Assembly: GCF_000718025.1 (NCBI RefSeq)
Contig: NZ_JODS01000026.1
Coordinates: forward strand, 35,828-99,827
DNA: 64,000 bases
Direction: 5' to 3'
Origin: Kitasatospora purpeofusca
Lineage (GTDB): Bacteria > Actinomycetota > Actinomycetes > Streptomycetales > Streptomycetaceae
Under the pieces are notes generated by a model. That model did not search any database. It was not told the DNA's origin and saw only the letters and a program-made list of their open reading frames with translations. The position numbers were made by a program, and so were the translations under genes. This document shows, piece after piece, positions 1 to 8,986 of this stretch (within the stretch, counting starts at the first letter, position 1; every line of letters begins with the position of its first letter).

Positions 1-1
1 G

Positions 2-3000
2 GTCAACCTCAACCGGGTCCAGGACCTGGTGGCCGAACTCCGGCGCCAGCTCGGCCCGCTCGGCCGACAGGCCCGGATCGCCCGCCGGGCCGCCGGGATC
101 CAGGCCGACCTGCGCGACGCCCGGCTGCGACTGCTCGCCGACGACCTGCTCGGCCTGCGCCGGGCCGTCGAGGCGGAGATCGCCGACGAACTGGCCCTGC
201 GGCTGCGCCGCTCCACCGTCGAGCAGGAACTCGGCCGGGCGATCCAGCGCGAGGCCGTGCTGGAGGCACAGGTCCAGCAGCTCGGCCCCGGCCTGGAGGC
301 GGCCCGGCAGACCTGGTACCGGCTCTCCGCCCTCGCCGAACGCACCCGCGGCACCGTCGGACTGGCCGGGGCGAAGGCCCGGCACGCGGCCGCCGACGGG
401 CAGTCCGAGGAGCGGCGCGGCCGGGACCCGGAGGAGCTGGAGCGCGAGGCCGAACGGGTCAGGGAGGAGGAGGCCGCGCTGGCCGAGGCCCTGGAACAGG
501 CCCAGGAGGCGCTGGACGAGGCGGTCGACACCAAGGCCGAGCTGGAACGCGCCCTCGTCGCCGAGGAACGCCGGCTCAAGGACGCCGCCCGGGCCATCGC
601 CGACCGCCGCGAGGGCCTGGCCCGGCTCCAGGGCCAGGCCGCCGCCGCCCGGTCCAAGGCCGCCGCCGCCGAGGCCGAGATCGGCCGGCTCGCCGAGGCC
701 CGGGACGAGGCGCTGCAACGTGCCGGGGCCGCCCGCGAGGAGTACGAGGAACTGAAGGCCAGGGTCGACGCCGAGACCGAGGACGGCGAACGGGCCGACA
801 CCGCGCACGAGGACGCCGGGGAACTGCTCGCCGCCGTCGAGCGGGAGCTCGCCGCGGCCCGCGAGGCGGCCGCCGTCGCCGAGCGCGAGCGGGCCGCGCT
901 GACCGCCCGGCACGACGCGCTGGCGCTCGGCCTGCGCCGCAAGGACGGCAGCGGCGCGCTGCTCGCCGCCGGGGACCGGCTCGGCGGACTGCTCGGGTCG
1001 GCCGCCGGACTGCTGAGGATCACCCCCGGCCACGAGACCGCCGTCGCGGCCGCGCTCGGCGCCGCCGCCGACGCGGTGGCCGTCGACTCGCCCGGCGCTG
1101 CCGCCGGGGCGCTGCGGCTGCTGCGCGAGCAGGACGCCGGCCGGGCCGCGCTGCTGGTCGCCGGCGCCCCGCGGCCCGAGGCCCCGGCGGGGGAGCTGCC
1201 GCCGGGCGCCCGCTGGGCCGTGGACCTGGTCGACGGGCCGCCCGAACTGCTGCCCGCCGTCGGCCTCCTGCTGGCCGGGACCGTCGTGGTGGACACGCTC
1301 GACCGGGCGCTCCGGCTGGTCGCCGAGCACCCCGGGCTGAGCGCCGTCACCGCCGAGGGCGACCGGCTCGGCGCCGCCTTCGCCCACGGTGGATCCGGCG
1401 CCGCGCCCAGTCTGCTGGAGACCCGGGCGGCGGTGGACGAGGCCGCCCGGAGCATCGCCGAACTCGACGTCCGCTGCGCCGAGTCGGCCGAACGGCTGGC
1501 CGAACTCACCGAACGGCGACGGGAGTCGGCCGCCGCCGTGGAGCAACTCGCCGTCCGGCGGCGGCAGCTGGAACGCCGGCGGGCCGAAGTGGCGGGCACC
1601 CTCGGCCGGCTCGGCGGACAGTCCAGGGCCGCCGCAGGCGAGGCCGAACGGCTGACCGCCGCGGCCGACCGCGCCGAGGAGGGCCTGGACCGGCTGCTCA
1701 TCACCGCCGAGGAGCTGGCCGAACGACTGGCGGTGGCCGAGGAGACGGCCGCCGACGGGGAGGACGAGCCGGACGCCGCCGAGCAGCAGCGGCTGGCCGG
1801 GGCCGCCACCTCGGCCCGGGCGACCGAACTCGAGGCCCGGCTCGCGGTGCGTACCCACGAGGAGCGGGTCCGCGCCCTGGCCGGGCGGGCCGATCAGCTG
1901 GACCGGGCCGCCCGCGCCGAGCGCGAGGCACGCGCCCGGGCCGCCGAACGCCGCCGACGGGCCGAGCAGGACGCCGCCGTGGCCGTCGCGGTCGCCGAGG
2001 GCGCCCGGCAGCTGCTCGCCTGCCTGGAGGTGTCGCTGGCCCGGGCGGACGCCGAACGGGCCGCGATCGAGCAGGCCAGGGCGGCGCGCGAGGCGGAGCT
2101 CCGGGAGCACCGCGAGCACGGCCGCGAACTCAAGGACGAGCTGGACAAGTTGGTCGACGCCGGGCACCGCGACGAGGTGCTGCGGGCGGAGAAGCGGCTG
2201 CGGATCGAGCAGTTGGAGAGCCGCGCGCTGGAGGAGTTCGGCATCGAGGGCGGCGAACTGCTGGACTCCTATGGGCCCGACCGACCGGTCCCGCCCTCCA
2301 CCCCGGAGGAGGGGCAGGAGCCGGGCGAGCCCCGTCCGTACGTCCGGGCCGAGCAGGAGAAGCGGCTGCGCGCGGCCGAGCGGGCGTACCAGCAGCTGGG
2401 CAAGGTCAACCCGCTGGCACTGGAGGAGTTCTCCGCCCTGGAGGAGCGCCACCGGTTCCTCGGCGAGCAGCTCGACGATCTCAAGCGCGGTCGGCGCGAC
2501 CTGCTCGACATCGTCAAGGACGTCGACCAGCGGGTCGAGCAGCTGTTCACCGCCGCCTTCCACGACACCGCCGCGCAGTTCGAGGGCGTGTTCTCCCGGC
2601 TGTTCCCGGGCGGCGAGGGACGGCTGGTGCTGACCGACCCCGACTCCATGCTCACCACCGGGGTCGAGGTGGAGGCCCGCCCGCCCGGGAAGAAGGTCAA
2701 GCGGCTCTCGCTGCTCTCCGGCGGGGAGCGCTCGCTCACCGCGGTGGCGCTGCTGGTCTCGATCTTCAAGGCCAGGCCCAGCCCGTTCTACGTGATGGAC
2801 GAGGTCGAGGCGGCGCTGGACGAGACCAACCTGCGCCGGCTGATCGGGATCATGGAGGAGCTGCGGGAGAGTTCCCAGCTCATCGTGATCACCCACCAGA
2901 AGCTGACCATGGAGTCCGCCGACGCGCTGTACGGGGTGACCATGAAGGGCGACGGCATCTCGCAGGTGATCAGCCAGCGGCTGCGGGAGGAGCGGAAGGA

Positions 3001-3058
3001 GCGGCGGACCCGGCCCGCGCCCGCTCCGGCGGCGGAGCCGGCGGCCGTCCCGTCCTGA
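2..3058 (+). CDS. smc: Chromosome segregation ATPase SMC (5'-truncated)
   Basis: Structural maintenance of chromosomes protein, the core ATPase of the bacterial condensin that compacts and segregates the nucleoid. The frame is open from the first codon (positions 2-4), so roughly the first 150-180 residues, including the Walker A head, lie outside the window; about 1,018 residues remain of a usual ~1,180. Visible parts are a long Ala/Glu/Arg-rich coiled coil, a hinge near 955-1165 (glycine-rich GDRLGGLLGSAAGLL), a second coiled coil, and the C-terminal head with ABC signature LSLLSGGERSLTA (near 2707) followed by Walker B FYVMDEVEAALDE (near 2788). The tail is a short basic then Ala/Pro-rich segment. 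ftsY follows on the same strand 110 bp later. Identity is secure from the head motifs and hinge. Confidence 0.97.
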   Translation, partial: VNLNRVQDLVAELRRQLGPLGRQARIARRAAGIQADLRDARLRLLADDLLGLRRAVEAEIADELALRLRRSTVEQELGRAIQREAVLEAQVQQLGPGLEAARQTWYRLSALAERTRGTVGLAGAKARHAAADGQSEERRGRDPEELEREAERVREEEAALAEALEQAQEALDEAVDTKAELERALVAEERRLKDAARAIADRREGLARLQGQAAAARSKAAAAEAEIGRLAEARDEALQRAGAAREEYEELKARVDAETEDGERADTAHEDAGELLAAVERELAAAREAAAVAERERAALTARHDALALGLRRKDGSGALLAAGDRLGGLLGSAAGLLRITPGHETAVAAALGAAADAVAVDSPGAAAGALRLLREQDAGRAALLVAGAPRPEAPAGELPPGARWAVDLVDGPPELLPAVGLLLAGTVVVDTLDRALRLVAEHPGLSAVTAEGDRLGAAFAHGGSGAAPSLLETRAAVDEAARSIAELDVRCAESAERLAELTERRRESAAAVEQLAVRRRQLERRRAEVAGTLGRLGGQSRAAAGEAERLTAAADRAEEGLDRLLITAEELAERLAVAEETAADGEDEPDAAEQQRLAGAATSARATELEARLAVRTHEERVRALAGRADQLDRAARAEREARARAAERRRRAEQDAAVAVAVAEGARQLLACLEVSLARADAERAAIEQARAAREAELREHREHGRELKDELDKLVDAGHRDEVLRAEKRLRIEQLESRALEEFGIEGGELLDSYGPDRPVPPSTPEEGQEPGEPRPYVRAEQEKRLRAAERAYQQLGKVNPLALEEFSALEERHRFLGEQLDDLKRGRRDLLDIVKDVDQRVEQLFTAAFHDTAAQFEGVFSRLFPGGEGRLVLTDPDSMLTTGVEVEARPPGKKVKRLSLLSGGERSLTAVALLVSIFKARPSPFYVMDEVEAALDETNLRRLIGIMEELRESSQLIVITHQKLTMESADALYGVTMKGDGISQVISQRLREERKERRTRPAPAPAAEPAAVPS

Positions 3059-3168
3059 GCCGGCGGTGACCGGGCGGCGGCCCGACCGCGGTCCGTTCCC
3101 GATCCGTTTCCGATCCGGTCCTCCGCCTGCGGTCCGCGCGGACCGGCGTCACGGATACTGGTGGAGTT

Positions 3169-4362
3169 ATGGAATACGTGATTCTTGCCGTAGTCATCGC
3201 GGTGGTCGCCGTCGGCGCGATCGCCGGACTCGTCGTTTCCGGCAGACGACGCCAGCAGCTGCCCCCGAAGTCGCAGGCGCCGGTCATCACGGCGCCCCCG
3301 ACCCCGCGCGAGCCCGCCGTCGGCGAGGAGGCCGCGCCGCCCACCGAGGAACCGCGCCGCACCGTCGAGGAGGTGCAGCTCCCCGAGGCCGAGGTCGTTC
3401 CCGAGGCCGTCGAGGAAGCCCCCTCCGTCGAGATCCCCGAGCCCACCGCCGGCCGCCTGGTCCGGCTGCGCTCGCGGCTCTCCCGTTCGCAGAACTCGCT
3501 GGGCAAGGGGCTGCTCTCGCTGCTCTCCCGCGAGCACCTCGACGAGGACACCTGGGAGGAGATCGAGGACACCCTGCTGACCGCCGACGTCGGCGTGGCC
3601 CCCACCCAGGAGCTGGTCGAGCGGCTGCGCACCCGGGTCAAGGTGCTCGGCACCCGCACCCCGGACGAGCTGCGCGCCCTGCTGCGGGAGGAACTGGTCG
3701 AGCTGATCGGCAAGGACGCCGACCGCGTCGTCCGCTCCACCAAGCACGAGGAGGGCCCCGCGGTCGTCCTCGTGGTCGGCGTCAACGGCGTCGGCAAGAC
3801 CACCACCACCGGCAAGCTGGCCCGGGTGCTGGTCGCCGACGGCCGCAGCGTGGTGCTCGGCGCGGCCGACACCTTCCGTGCCGCCGCCGCCGACCAGCTG
3901 CAGACCTGGGGCGAGCGCGTCGGCGCCCGCACGGTGCGCGGCCCCGAGGGCGGCGACCCGGCCTCGGTCGCCTTCGACGCGGTCAAGGAGGGCATCGCCG
4001 AGGGCGTGGACACCGTGCTGGTGGACACCGCCGGGCGACTGCACACCAAGACCGGCCTGATGGACGAGCTGGGCAAGGTCAAGCGGGTCGTCGAGAAGCA
4101 CGGCCCGGTCGACGAGGTGCTGCTGGTGCTGGACGCCACCACCGGTCAGAACGGGCTGGTCCAGGCCCGGGTCTTCGCCGAGGTGGTCGACATCACCGGC
4201 ATCGTGCTGACCAAGCTGGACGGCACCGCCAAGGGCGGCATCGTGATCGCGGTCCAGCGGGAGCTGGGCGTGCCGGTCAAGCTGATCGGTCTGGGCGAGG
4301 GTGCCGACGACCTGGCGCCGTTCGAGCCGGGTGCGTTCGTGGACGCGCTGATCGGGGACTGA
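3169..4362 (+). CDS. ftsY: Signal recognition particle receptor FtsY
   Basis: SRP receptor GTPase that docks ribosome-SRP complexes at the membrane; partner of Ffh, which is also encoded in this window. 397 residues. Residues 1-24 form one hydrophobic N-terminal segment (YVILAVVIAVVAVGAIAG), followed by basic residues and an acidic Pro/Glu-rich A domain to about residue 95, then the NG domain. GTPase motifs seen are G1 GVNGVGKTTTTGKLA, DTFRAAAADQL, DTAGRLHTK and TKLDGTAKGG. An N-terminal transmembrane anchor is typical of actinobacterial FtsY, unlike the peripheral E. coli form. ATG at 3169 is preceded by a close GGAG (3163-3166). A strong inverted repeat follows the stop. Confidence 0.97.
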   Translation: MEYVILAVVIAVVAVGAIAGLVVSGRRRQQLPPKSQAPVITAPPTPREPAVGEEAAPPTEEPRRTVEEVQLPEAEVVPEAVEEAPSVEIPEPTAGRLVRLRSRLSRSQNSLGKGLLSLLSREHLDEDTWEEIEDTLLTADVGVAPTQELVERLRTRVKVLGTRTPDELRALLREELVELIGKDADRVVRSTKHEEGPAVVLVVGVNGVGKTTTTGKLARVLVADGRSVVLGAADTFRAAAADQLQTWGERVGARTVRGPEGGDPASVAFDAVKEGIAEGVDTVLVDTAGRLHTKTGLMDELGKVKRVVEKHGPVDEVLLVLDATTGQNGLVQARVFAEVVDITGIVLTKLDGTAKGGIVIAVQRELGVPVKLIGLGEGADDLAPFEPGAFVDALIGD

Positions 4363-4384
4363 GGACCGCCGGTCCACCGATGAA

Positions 4385-4463
4385 GGGTCCGCTCCCGGAA
4401 GGGGCGGGCCCTTCGGCGTTCCCGGACCGGGGCGGTGGGCCCGCCCCTTACGGGAGCGGACCC
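4385..4463. terminator. Bidirectional hairpin between ftsY and the convergent gene
   Basis: 27-bp inverted repeat with one mismatch: arms 4385-4411 and 4437-4463, loop 25 nt. It sits between two convergent genes, so it can terminate both. There is no U-tract, as is common in this GC range. Confidence 0.85.
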
Positions 4464-4522
4464 GGTCGGGCCGGGGGCGACTCCCGCCCCTTCGGCTCGG
4501 AGGCGAGCGGGCGAAAAGACAG

Positions 4523-5194
4523 CTAGGCGATCCAGGCCGGTTCCGGGGTGCGCTCCCGGCCGCGGTGGCAGGCGTAGGCGAGGGTGCCCAGCAGCAGCCG
4601 GGCCTCGGGCGGGCAGCCCGCGTTGTCCCGGGTCGGCCGGCGCAGCCAGCGGACCGGGCCGAGGCCGGCCAGCACGGTGGGCGGCGCGGCGACGAAGCTG
4701 CCCTCGCCGTGGCAGGCGAGGTCGAGCGCGGCGTCGTCCCAGCCCATCCGGTAGAGCAGGTCCGGCAGCCGCCGCGCGGTACCGGCCGCGACCAGGAACT
4801 GCAGCCGCCCGGTGGGCGCGGCGAGCACCGGCCCGACCTGGGTGCCCATCCGCTCCAGCCGGACCAGCGCCTGGAGGCCGGCCTGCTCGGGGACGTCCAG
4901 GACGTCGAAGGCGCGGCCGGTGGGGAACAGCACCGAGGCGTCCGGGCCGGGGCCGGCGTCCGGGCCGGCTCCGGGGACGGGGTGCAGACCGGGGGCGGCG
5001 CAGCGCGGGGTGCCGCAGTGGCAGCGCTCCGGGGTGCCGGCGGCGCGGGCCGGCTCGCCGACGACGACGGCCCAGCCCCACCGGCCGGTGTACTCCGCGG
5101 CCGCCTGGCTCGTGGTGACGCGGGTGCGACGGCGCGCGCCCAGCGGTGCCAGCCGCAGGCTCCCCAGTCGAAGTTCGCCGAACAGGTTGTCCAT
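4523..5194 (-). CDS. PrimPol N-terminal-like protein, catalytic residues degenerate
   Basis: 223 residues. ATG at 5194 is chosen because GGGGGAGG lies 3-4 nt upstream; the frame is open further upstream without a comparable ribosome site. It resembles the bifunctional DNA primase/polymerase N-terminal (archaeo-eukaryotic primase) domain of actinobacterial proteins: an AAAEYTGRWGW helix (31-41), a Cys/His cluster CHCGTPRCAAPGLHP (C58, C60, C65, H71), and a FDVLDVPE strand (96-103). It is much shorter than real primase-polymerases, has no helicase part, and the region where the family has a catalytic Gly-Gly-x-His reads TGRLQFLV. A structural or regulatory role is more likely than DNA synthesis; that is inference. 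A shorter relative is at 60448-60879. Confidence 0.72.
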   Translation of the reverse strand: MDNLFGELRLGSLRLAPLGARRRTRVTTSQAAAEYTGRWGWAVVVGEPARAAGTPERCHCGTPRCAAPGLHPVPGAGPDAGPGPDASVLFPTGRAFDVLDVPEQAGLQALVRLERMGTQVGPVLAAPTGRLQFLVAAGTARRLPDLLYRMGWDDAALDLACHGEGSFVAAPPTVLAGLGPVRWLRRPTRDNAGCPPEARLLLGTLAYACHRGRERTPEPAWIA

Positions 5195-5770
5195 GCCTCC
5201 CCCAACAGGTTCTGGTTGCCGATGGTTACGGGACGGTGACTTTGTGTTGATTGTCCGTTGCGTGGTGCGTTGTGCGGTGACGGCGCGCAGCGCCCGGTGT
5301 GCGCCAGTTGCGGTGATGTGCCTCGGGCGCCGCCTTGTGGCGGGCGGTACGGATGCCGGATCGTCTTGTGCGCGGGGCTGCCGGTGATCGGTGCGGGTGG
5401 CGAAATCCCCTGCGGCGGCGGCGGTTCGCCCGAAGGGCCGGATATTTGTGGGGACTTGGCGGCCCGCATATGCCGGACCGTCGGGACCTCCTAGTGAACC
5501 GTCTGTCGACAGCCTTCGGTTCACTCCTGGGGGTGGCGAAAGGTGGCGTTTCGCCAGGGCCGCTCCCCGGGGCAGTACGCGGGGCGTTACGTTCAGCACA
5601 CGGACCTCGTCAGGGGACCGCTCCGGGCCCTGGGGAGCCGGGAGTTGGGGAACTGACGGTTCGTCTGCGACGGCAGCGCCGCAGTTCGGCAACGGCACGG
5701 CTGGCAAGAGCCCGCAACCGTCGGGCGGTCACGATCGGGGCCCCGCGGGGGCCGGGCGGGATGGGGACCC
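5195..5770. other. Divergent intergenic region upstream of nsdA
   Basis: 576 bp without a convincing gene, between the divergent PrimPol-like gene and nsdA. It should hold both promoters. The only clear structure is the set of dyads at 5493-5555. The segment is less GC-biased than the genes, with local A/T-richer stretches near 5450 and 5545. Confidence 0.7.
5493..5555. promoter_or_regulatory. Nested palindromes upstream of nsdA
   Basis: AGTGAACCG (5493-5501) pairs perfectly with CGGTTCACT (5517-5525). Immediately inside is a perfect 10-bp palindrome CTGTCGACAG (5503-5512). Downstream, GGCGAAA (5535-5541) pairs with TTTCGCC (5549-5555). Either operator sites or an mRNA leader structure; the regulator is unknown. 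Confidence 0.45.
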
Positions 5771-7225
5771 ATGGCAGAGAAGCAACCCAACGAGAAGCTG
5801 ACCACGTGGTTCGCCCGCAGCGGCTGGTCCAAGGGGGAGTTGGCCCGCCAGGTCAACCGCCGGGCCAGGCAGATCGGTGCCCACCACGTCTCCACCGACA
5901 CCTCGCGGGTGCGCCGCTGGCTGGACGGCGAGCAGCCGAGGGAACCCATCCCCAAGATCATGTCGGAGTTGTTCTCCGAGCGGTTCGGCTCGGTGGTCTC
6001 GATCGAGGACCTCGGCCTGCGCGCCGCCGTTCCGGTCTCCACCGTGGGCGGCGGCGTCGACCTGCCGTGGAGCGCCCCGCAGACCGTCCAGTTGATCAGT
6101 GACTACTCCCGCAGCGACCTCATGCTCAACCGGCGCGGCTTCCTGGGCACCTCGCTCGCCCTGACCGCCGGCGCCGCCCTGATCGAGCCGATGCAGCGCT
6201 GGCTGGCCCCCGGTCCGAACGGCGCCCCCACGCCGATCCTGGCCGCGGCCAACGGCGGCGAGCCGTTCACCGGCCGGCTGTCCGAGCCCGAGCTGGAACT
6301 GCTGGAGCAGACCACAGTCATGTTCCGCCAGTGGGACGCGCAGAACGGCGGCGGGCTGCGCCGCAAGGCCGTGGTCGGCCAGCTCCACGAGGTCACCGAC
6401 CTGCTCCAGGAGACCTACCCGGAGCAGACCACCCGGCGGCTGTTCCGGCTCACCGCCGAGCTCGCCCACCTGGCGGGCTGGATGTCCTACGACGTCGGCA
6501 TGCACCCGAGCGCGCAGAAGTACTACGTGCTGGCGCTGCACGCCGCCAAGGAGGCCGGGGACCGCCCCTTCGGCGCCCTGATCCTCACCGACATGAGCCG
6601 GCAGATGATCCACCTCAACCGGGGCGAGGACGCGCTGGAGCTGATCCACCTCGCCCAGTACGGCAGCCGGGACACCGCGACCCCGCGCCAGCAGTCCCTG
6701 CTGTACGCGATGGAGGCGCGCGCCTACGCCACCATCGGCGAGGTGAACCGGTGCGCCCGGGCGGTCCGGTTGGCCGAGGACACCTTCACCGACATCCGCG
6801 AGGGCGACGCCGACCCGGACTGGCTGAAGTTCTTCTCGCCGGCCGAGCTGAACGCCGAGAACGCGCACTCCTTCCGCGACCTCGCCTACCACTCCGACAA
6901 CGGGGCGCTCTACGCCTCGATGTCCGCGCCGGTGATGGAGCGCGCGGTCGACCTGTTCCGGCAGGACGGCGACCACGTCCGCTCGTACGCCTTCAACCTG
7001 GTCGGCATGGCCAGCGTGCACCTGCTCCAGAACGAGCCGGAGCAGGCGGCGGTCTTCGCCGAGCAGGCGGTGGACATCGCCACCAAGGTCCGCTCCGAGC
7101 GGCTCAACTCCCGGGTGCGCAAGACCACCGAGGCCGCCTCGTCCCGCTACCGGGGCGTGGACGCGGTCAGCCGGCTCAAGGAGCGGGTGGTGCAGGACAT
7201 CCCGGAGTACGTCTCGGTGGTCTGA
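5771..7225 (+). CDS. nsdA: NsdA-type developmental/antibiotic regulator
   Basis: 484 residues; ATG at 5771 is the first possible start in the frame. The N-terminal part (KLTTWFARSGWSKGELARQV, then RVRRWLDGEQPREP) resembles a helix-turn-helix-like region. Near residue 118 comes the conserved SDLMLNRRGFLGTSLAL segment, whose RRGFLG looks like a twin-arginine motif but is internal. The remainder is alpha-helical and TPR-like. NsdA proteins are known in Streptomyces coelicolor as negative regulators of sporulation and antibiotic production. Its position between ftsY and amtB fits, from memory, the Streptomyces gene order. Nested dyads in the upstream region may control it, and a 14-bp hairpin follows the stop. 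Confidence 0.88.
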   Translation: MAEKQPNEKLTTWFARSGWSKGELARQVNRRARQIGAHHVSTDTSRVRRWLDGEQPREPIPKIMSELFSERFGSVVSIEDLGLRAAVPVSTVGGGVDLPWSAPQTVQLISDYSRSDLMLNRRGFLGTSLALTAGAALIEPMQRWLAPGPNGAPTPILAAANGGEPFTGRLSEPELELLEQTTVMFRQWDAQNGGGLRRKAVVGQLHEVTDLLQETYPEQTTRRLFRLTAELAHLAGWMSYDVGMHPSAQKYYVLALHAAKEAGDRPFGALILTDMSRQMIHLNRGEDALELIHLAQYGSRDTATPRQQSLLYAMEARAYATIGEVNRCARAVRLAEDTFTDIREGDADPDWLKFFSPAELNAENAHSFRDLAYHSDNGALYASMSAPVMERAVDLFRQDGDHVRSYAFNLVGMASVHLLQNEPEQAAVFAEQAVDIATKVRSERLNSRVRKTTEAASSRYRGVDAVSRLKERVVQDIPEYVSVV

Positions 7226-7303
7226 GCCGGCCCCGATCCCGACCTCGATACCGACCTCTGCCCCGATCCGGGCCTGACCCCGCTCCGATCCGGCCACGAC
7301 CCG

Positions 7304-7335
7304 CCGACCGTGCCGTCCGCCGACGGCACGGTCGG
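7304..7335 (+). terminator. Terminator hairpin after nsdA
   Basis: Perfect 14-bp stem: arms 7304-7317 and 7322-7335, loop CGCC. Located 79 bp after the nsdA stop. Confidence 0.75.
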
Positions 7336-7471
7336 TGTCGTTCGGTGCCGTTCGGTGTCGGCCCGTGCCGCTCGGCGCCGTCCCGTTCCGTGGCGCCCCG
7401 GGCACACCCCGTGCGGAGCGGCCGTACGGTAACCCCTCCGGCCCCGTGACACGGCCGGGGTTCACGCGCGT

Positions 7472-7507
7472 GTAACCCCGCCGTCGCCCTCGTCACGGCG
7501 GTGAAAC
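7472..7507 (+). promoter_or_regulatory. Putative GlnR-binding box upstream of amtB
   Basis: GTCAC (7492-7496), six bases, GAAAC (7503-7507) fits the actinobacterial GlnR half-site pair gTnAc-n6-GaAAc. A weaker GTAAC-n6-GTCGC starts at 7472; its offset of 20 bp is two short of the canonical 22. Position 115-130 bp before amtB matches a nitrogen-controlled promoter. Confidence 0.65.
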
Positions 7508-7621
7508 AACCGGCAGCATCGGCCGAAACCGGCCTTCGGCACGCTCCTCCTCATCGCCGACGCCCCGGTGCACGGGACAGGAACCCGGGTGCGGATCGGC
7601 TTCCAGTCAGGAGGTACGCCG

Positions 7622-8986
7622 ATGCCGGACGGCTTCAGCGCGGGTGACACCGCCTTCGTACTCGTCAGTGCGGCCCTGGTCATGGTGATGACCCCGGGGC
7701 TGGCCTTCTTCTACGGGGGGATGGTCCGGGCCAAGAGCACACTGAACATGCTGGCGATGAGCTTCCTCTCGCTGGGCATCGTCAGTGTGCTGTGGGTCCT
7801 CTACGGCTACTCGCTCAGCTTCGGGCCCGACGCCGGCGCCGGTCTGATCGGGAACCTGGACTTCCTGGGGATGCAGGGAATCGGCCTCAACGACCTCGCC
7901 GGGACGATCCCGGTGACGGCCTTCTCCGCCTTCCAGCTGATGTTCGCCATCATCACCCCGGCCCTGATCAGCGGGGCGATCGCGGACCGCGCCAAGTTCA
8001 CCGCCTGGGGCCTGTTCGTGGCGCTCTGGGTCACCGTGGTCTACTTCCCGGTCGCGCACTGGGTGTTCTTCTTCGACGGCGGCAACGGCGGCTGGCTCGG
8101 CGACCGCAACGGCGTGATCGACTTCGCCGGCGGGACGGCCGTCCACATCAACGCCGGTGTCGCGGGCCTGGCGCTGTGCCTGGTGCTCGGCCGACGGATC
8201 GGCTTCCGCAAGGACCCGATGCGCCCGCACTCGCTGCCACTGGTGATGCTCGGCTCCGGGCTGCTGTGGTTCGGCTGGTTCGGCTTCAACGCCGGCTCGG
8301 CGCTGGCCGCCAACGGCGTCGCGGCGATGGCCCTGATCAACACCCAGGTCGCCACCGGCGCCGCGCTGATCGGCTGGCTGATCTACGAGAAGCTGCGGCA
8401 CGGCGCCTTCACCACCCTGGGCGCCGCCTCCGGCGCGGTGGCCGGCCTGGTGGCCATCACCCCGGCCTGCGGCTCGGTCTCCCCGCTCGGCGCGGTGGCG
8501 ATCGGCCTGGTCGCCGGAGCCGCCTGCGCGGCCGCGATCAGTCTCAAGTACCGCTTCGGCTTCGACGACTCGCTCGACGTGGTCGGCGTGCACGCGGTCG
8601 GCGGGGCGATCGGCTCGCTGCTGGTCGGCCTGTTCGCCACCGGGACGGTCGGCCAGACCGCCAAGGGGCTCTTCTACGGCGGCGGGTTCGAGCAGTTGGG
8701 CAAGCAGGCGATGGGCGTGGCGGTCGTCGCCGTCTACTCCTTCGTGCTCTCCTGGCTGCTGGCCAAGGCGATCGACCGGACGATCGGGTTCCGGGTCGCC
8801 GAGGAGGTCGAGGTGGCCGGTATCGACCAGGCCGAGCACGCCGAGTCCGCGTACGACTTCAGCGCCCTCGGCTCGGGCCTGGGCCGGTCCTCGGCCGCCC
8901 CGGCGCCCGCGACCGCCGCACCCGCCGCCACCGCCGTCGCCGCCGTGGCGAAGAGCACCGAGAAGACCGAGGTGGACGCCCGATGA
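7622..8986 (+). CDS. amtB: Ammonium transporter AmtB
   Basis: 454 residues, an Amt/MEP/Rh channel that conducts ammonium across the cytoplasmic membrane. ATG at 7622 is set by a strong CAGGAGGT eight bases upstream. About 11 membrane segments are visible, beginning with DTAFVLVSAALVMVMTPGLA and including the family signature FYGGMVRAKS near residue 35, DFAGGTAVHINAG near 170 and GVHAVGGAIGSLL near 325, where the pore histidines reside. The C-terminal tail is a long Ala/Pro-rich segment after the usual cytoplasmic region. The stop overlaps the glnK start (ATGA), so the two are translationally coupled. A GlnR-type box upstream suggests induction on nitrogen limitation. Confidence 0.97.
   Translation: MPDGFSAGDTAFVLVSAALVMVMTPGLAFFYGGMVRAKSTLNMLAMSFLSLGIVSVLWVLYGYSLSFGPDAGAGLIGNLDFLGMQGIGLNDLAGTIPVTAFSAFQLMFAIITPALISGAIADRAKFTAWGLFVALWVTVVYFPVAHWVFFFDGGNGGWLGDRNGVIDFAGGTAVHINAGVAGLALCLVLGRRIGFRKDPMRPHSLPLVMLGSGLLWFGWFGFNAGSALAANGVAAMALINTQVATGAALIGWLIYEKLRHGAFTTLGAASGAVAGLVAITPACGSVSPLGAVAIGLVAGAACAAAISLKYRFGFDDSLDVVGVHAVGGAIGSLLVGLFATGTVGQTAKGLFYGGGFEQLGKQAMGVAVVAVYSFVLSWLLAKAIDRTIGFRVAEEVEVAGIDQAEHAESAYDFSALGSGLGRSSAAPAPATAAPAATAVAAVAKSTEKTEVDAR

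Larger units (their letters stand above)
7226..7621. other. nsdA-amtB intergenic region
   Basis: 396 bp. It holds the nsdA terminator hairpin (7304-7335), low-complexity repeats of cgttcggtg type (7336-7390), and the GlnR-type box near 7492. No gene seen. Confidence 0.7.

Noticed and set aside
2788..5469. 893-codon open frame on the minus strand across smc, ftsY and intergenic sequence
   Set aside because: Antisense shadow caused by high GC; the + strand has intact smc and ftsY motifs.
6100..6190. RRGFLG in NsdA considered as a Tat signal
   Set aside because: It is about 120 residues from the N-terminus and conserved in cytoplasmic NsdA proteins.
5729..7465. 578-codon minus-strand frame opposite nsdA
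   Set aside because: No recognisable domain; composition (Gly/Val/Arg) is typical of a shadow frame.
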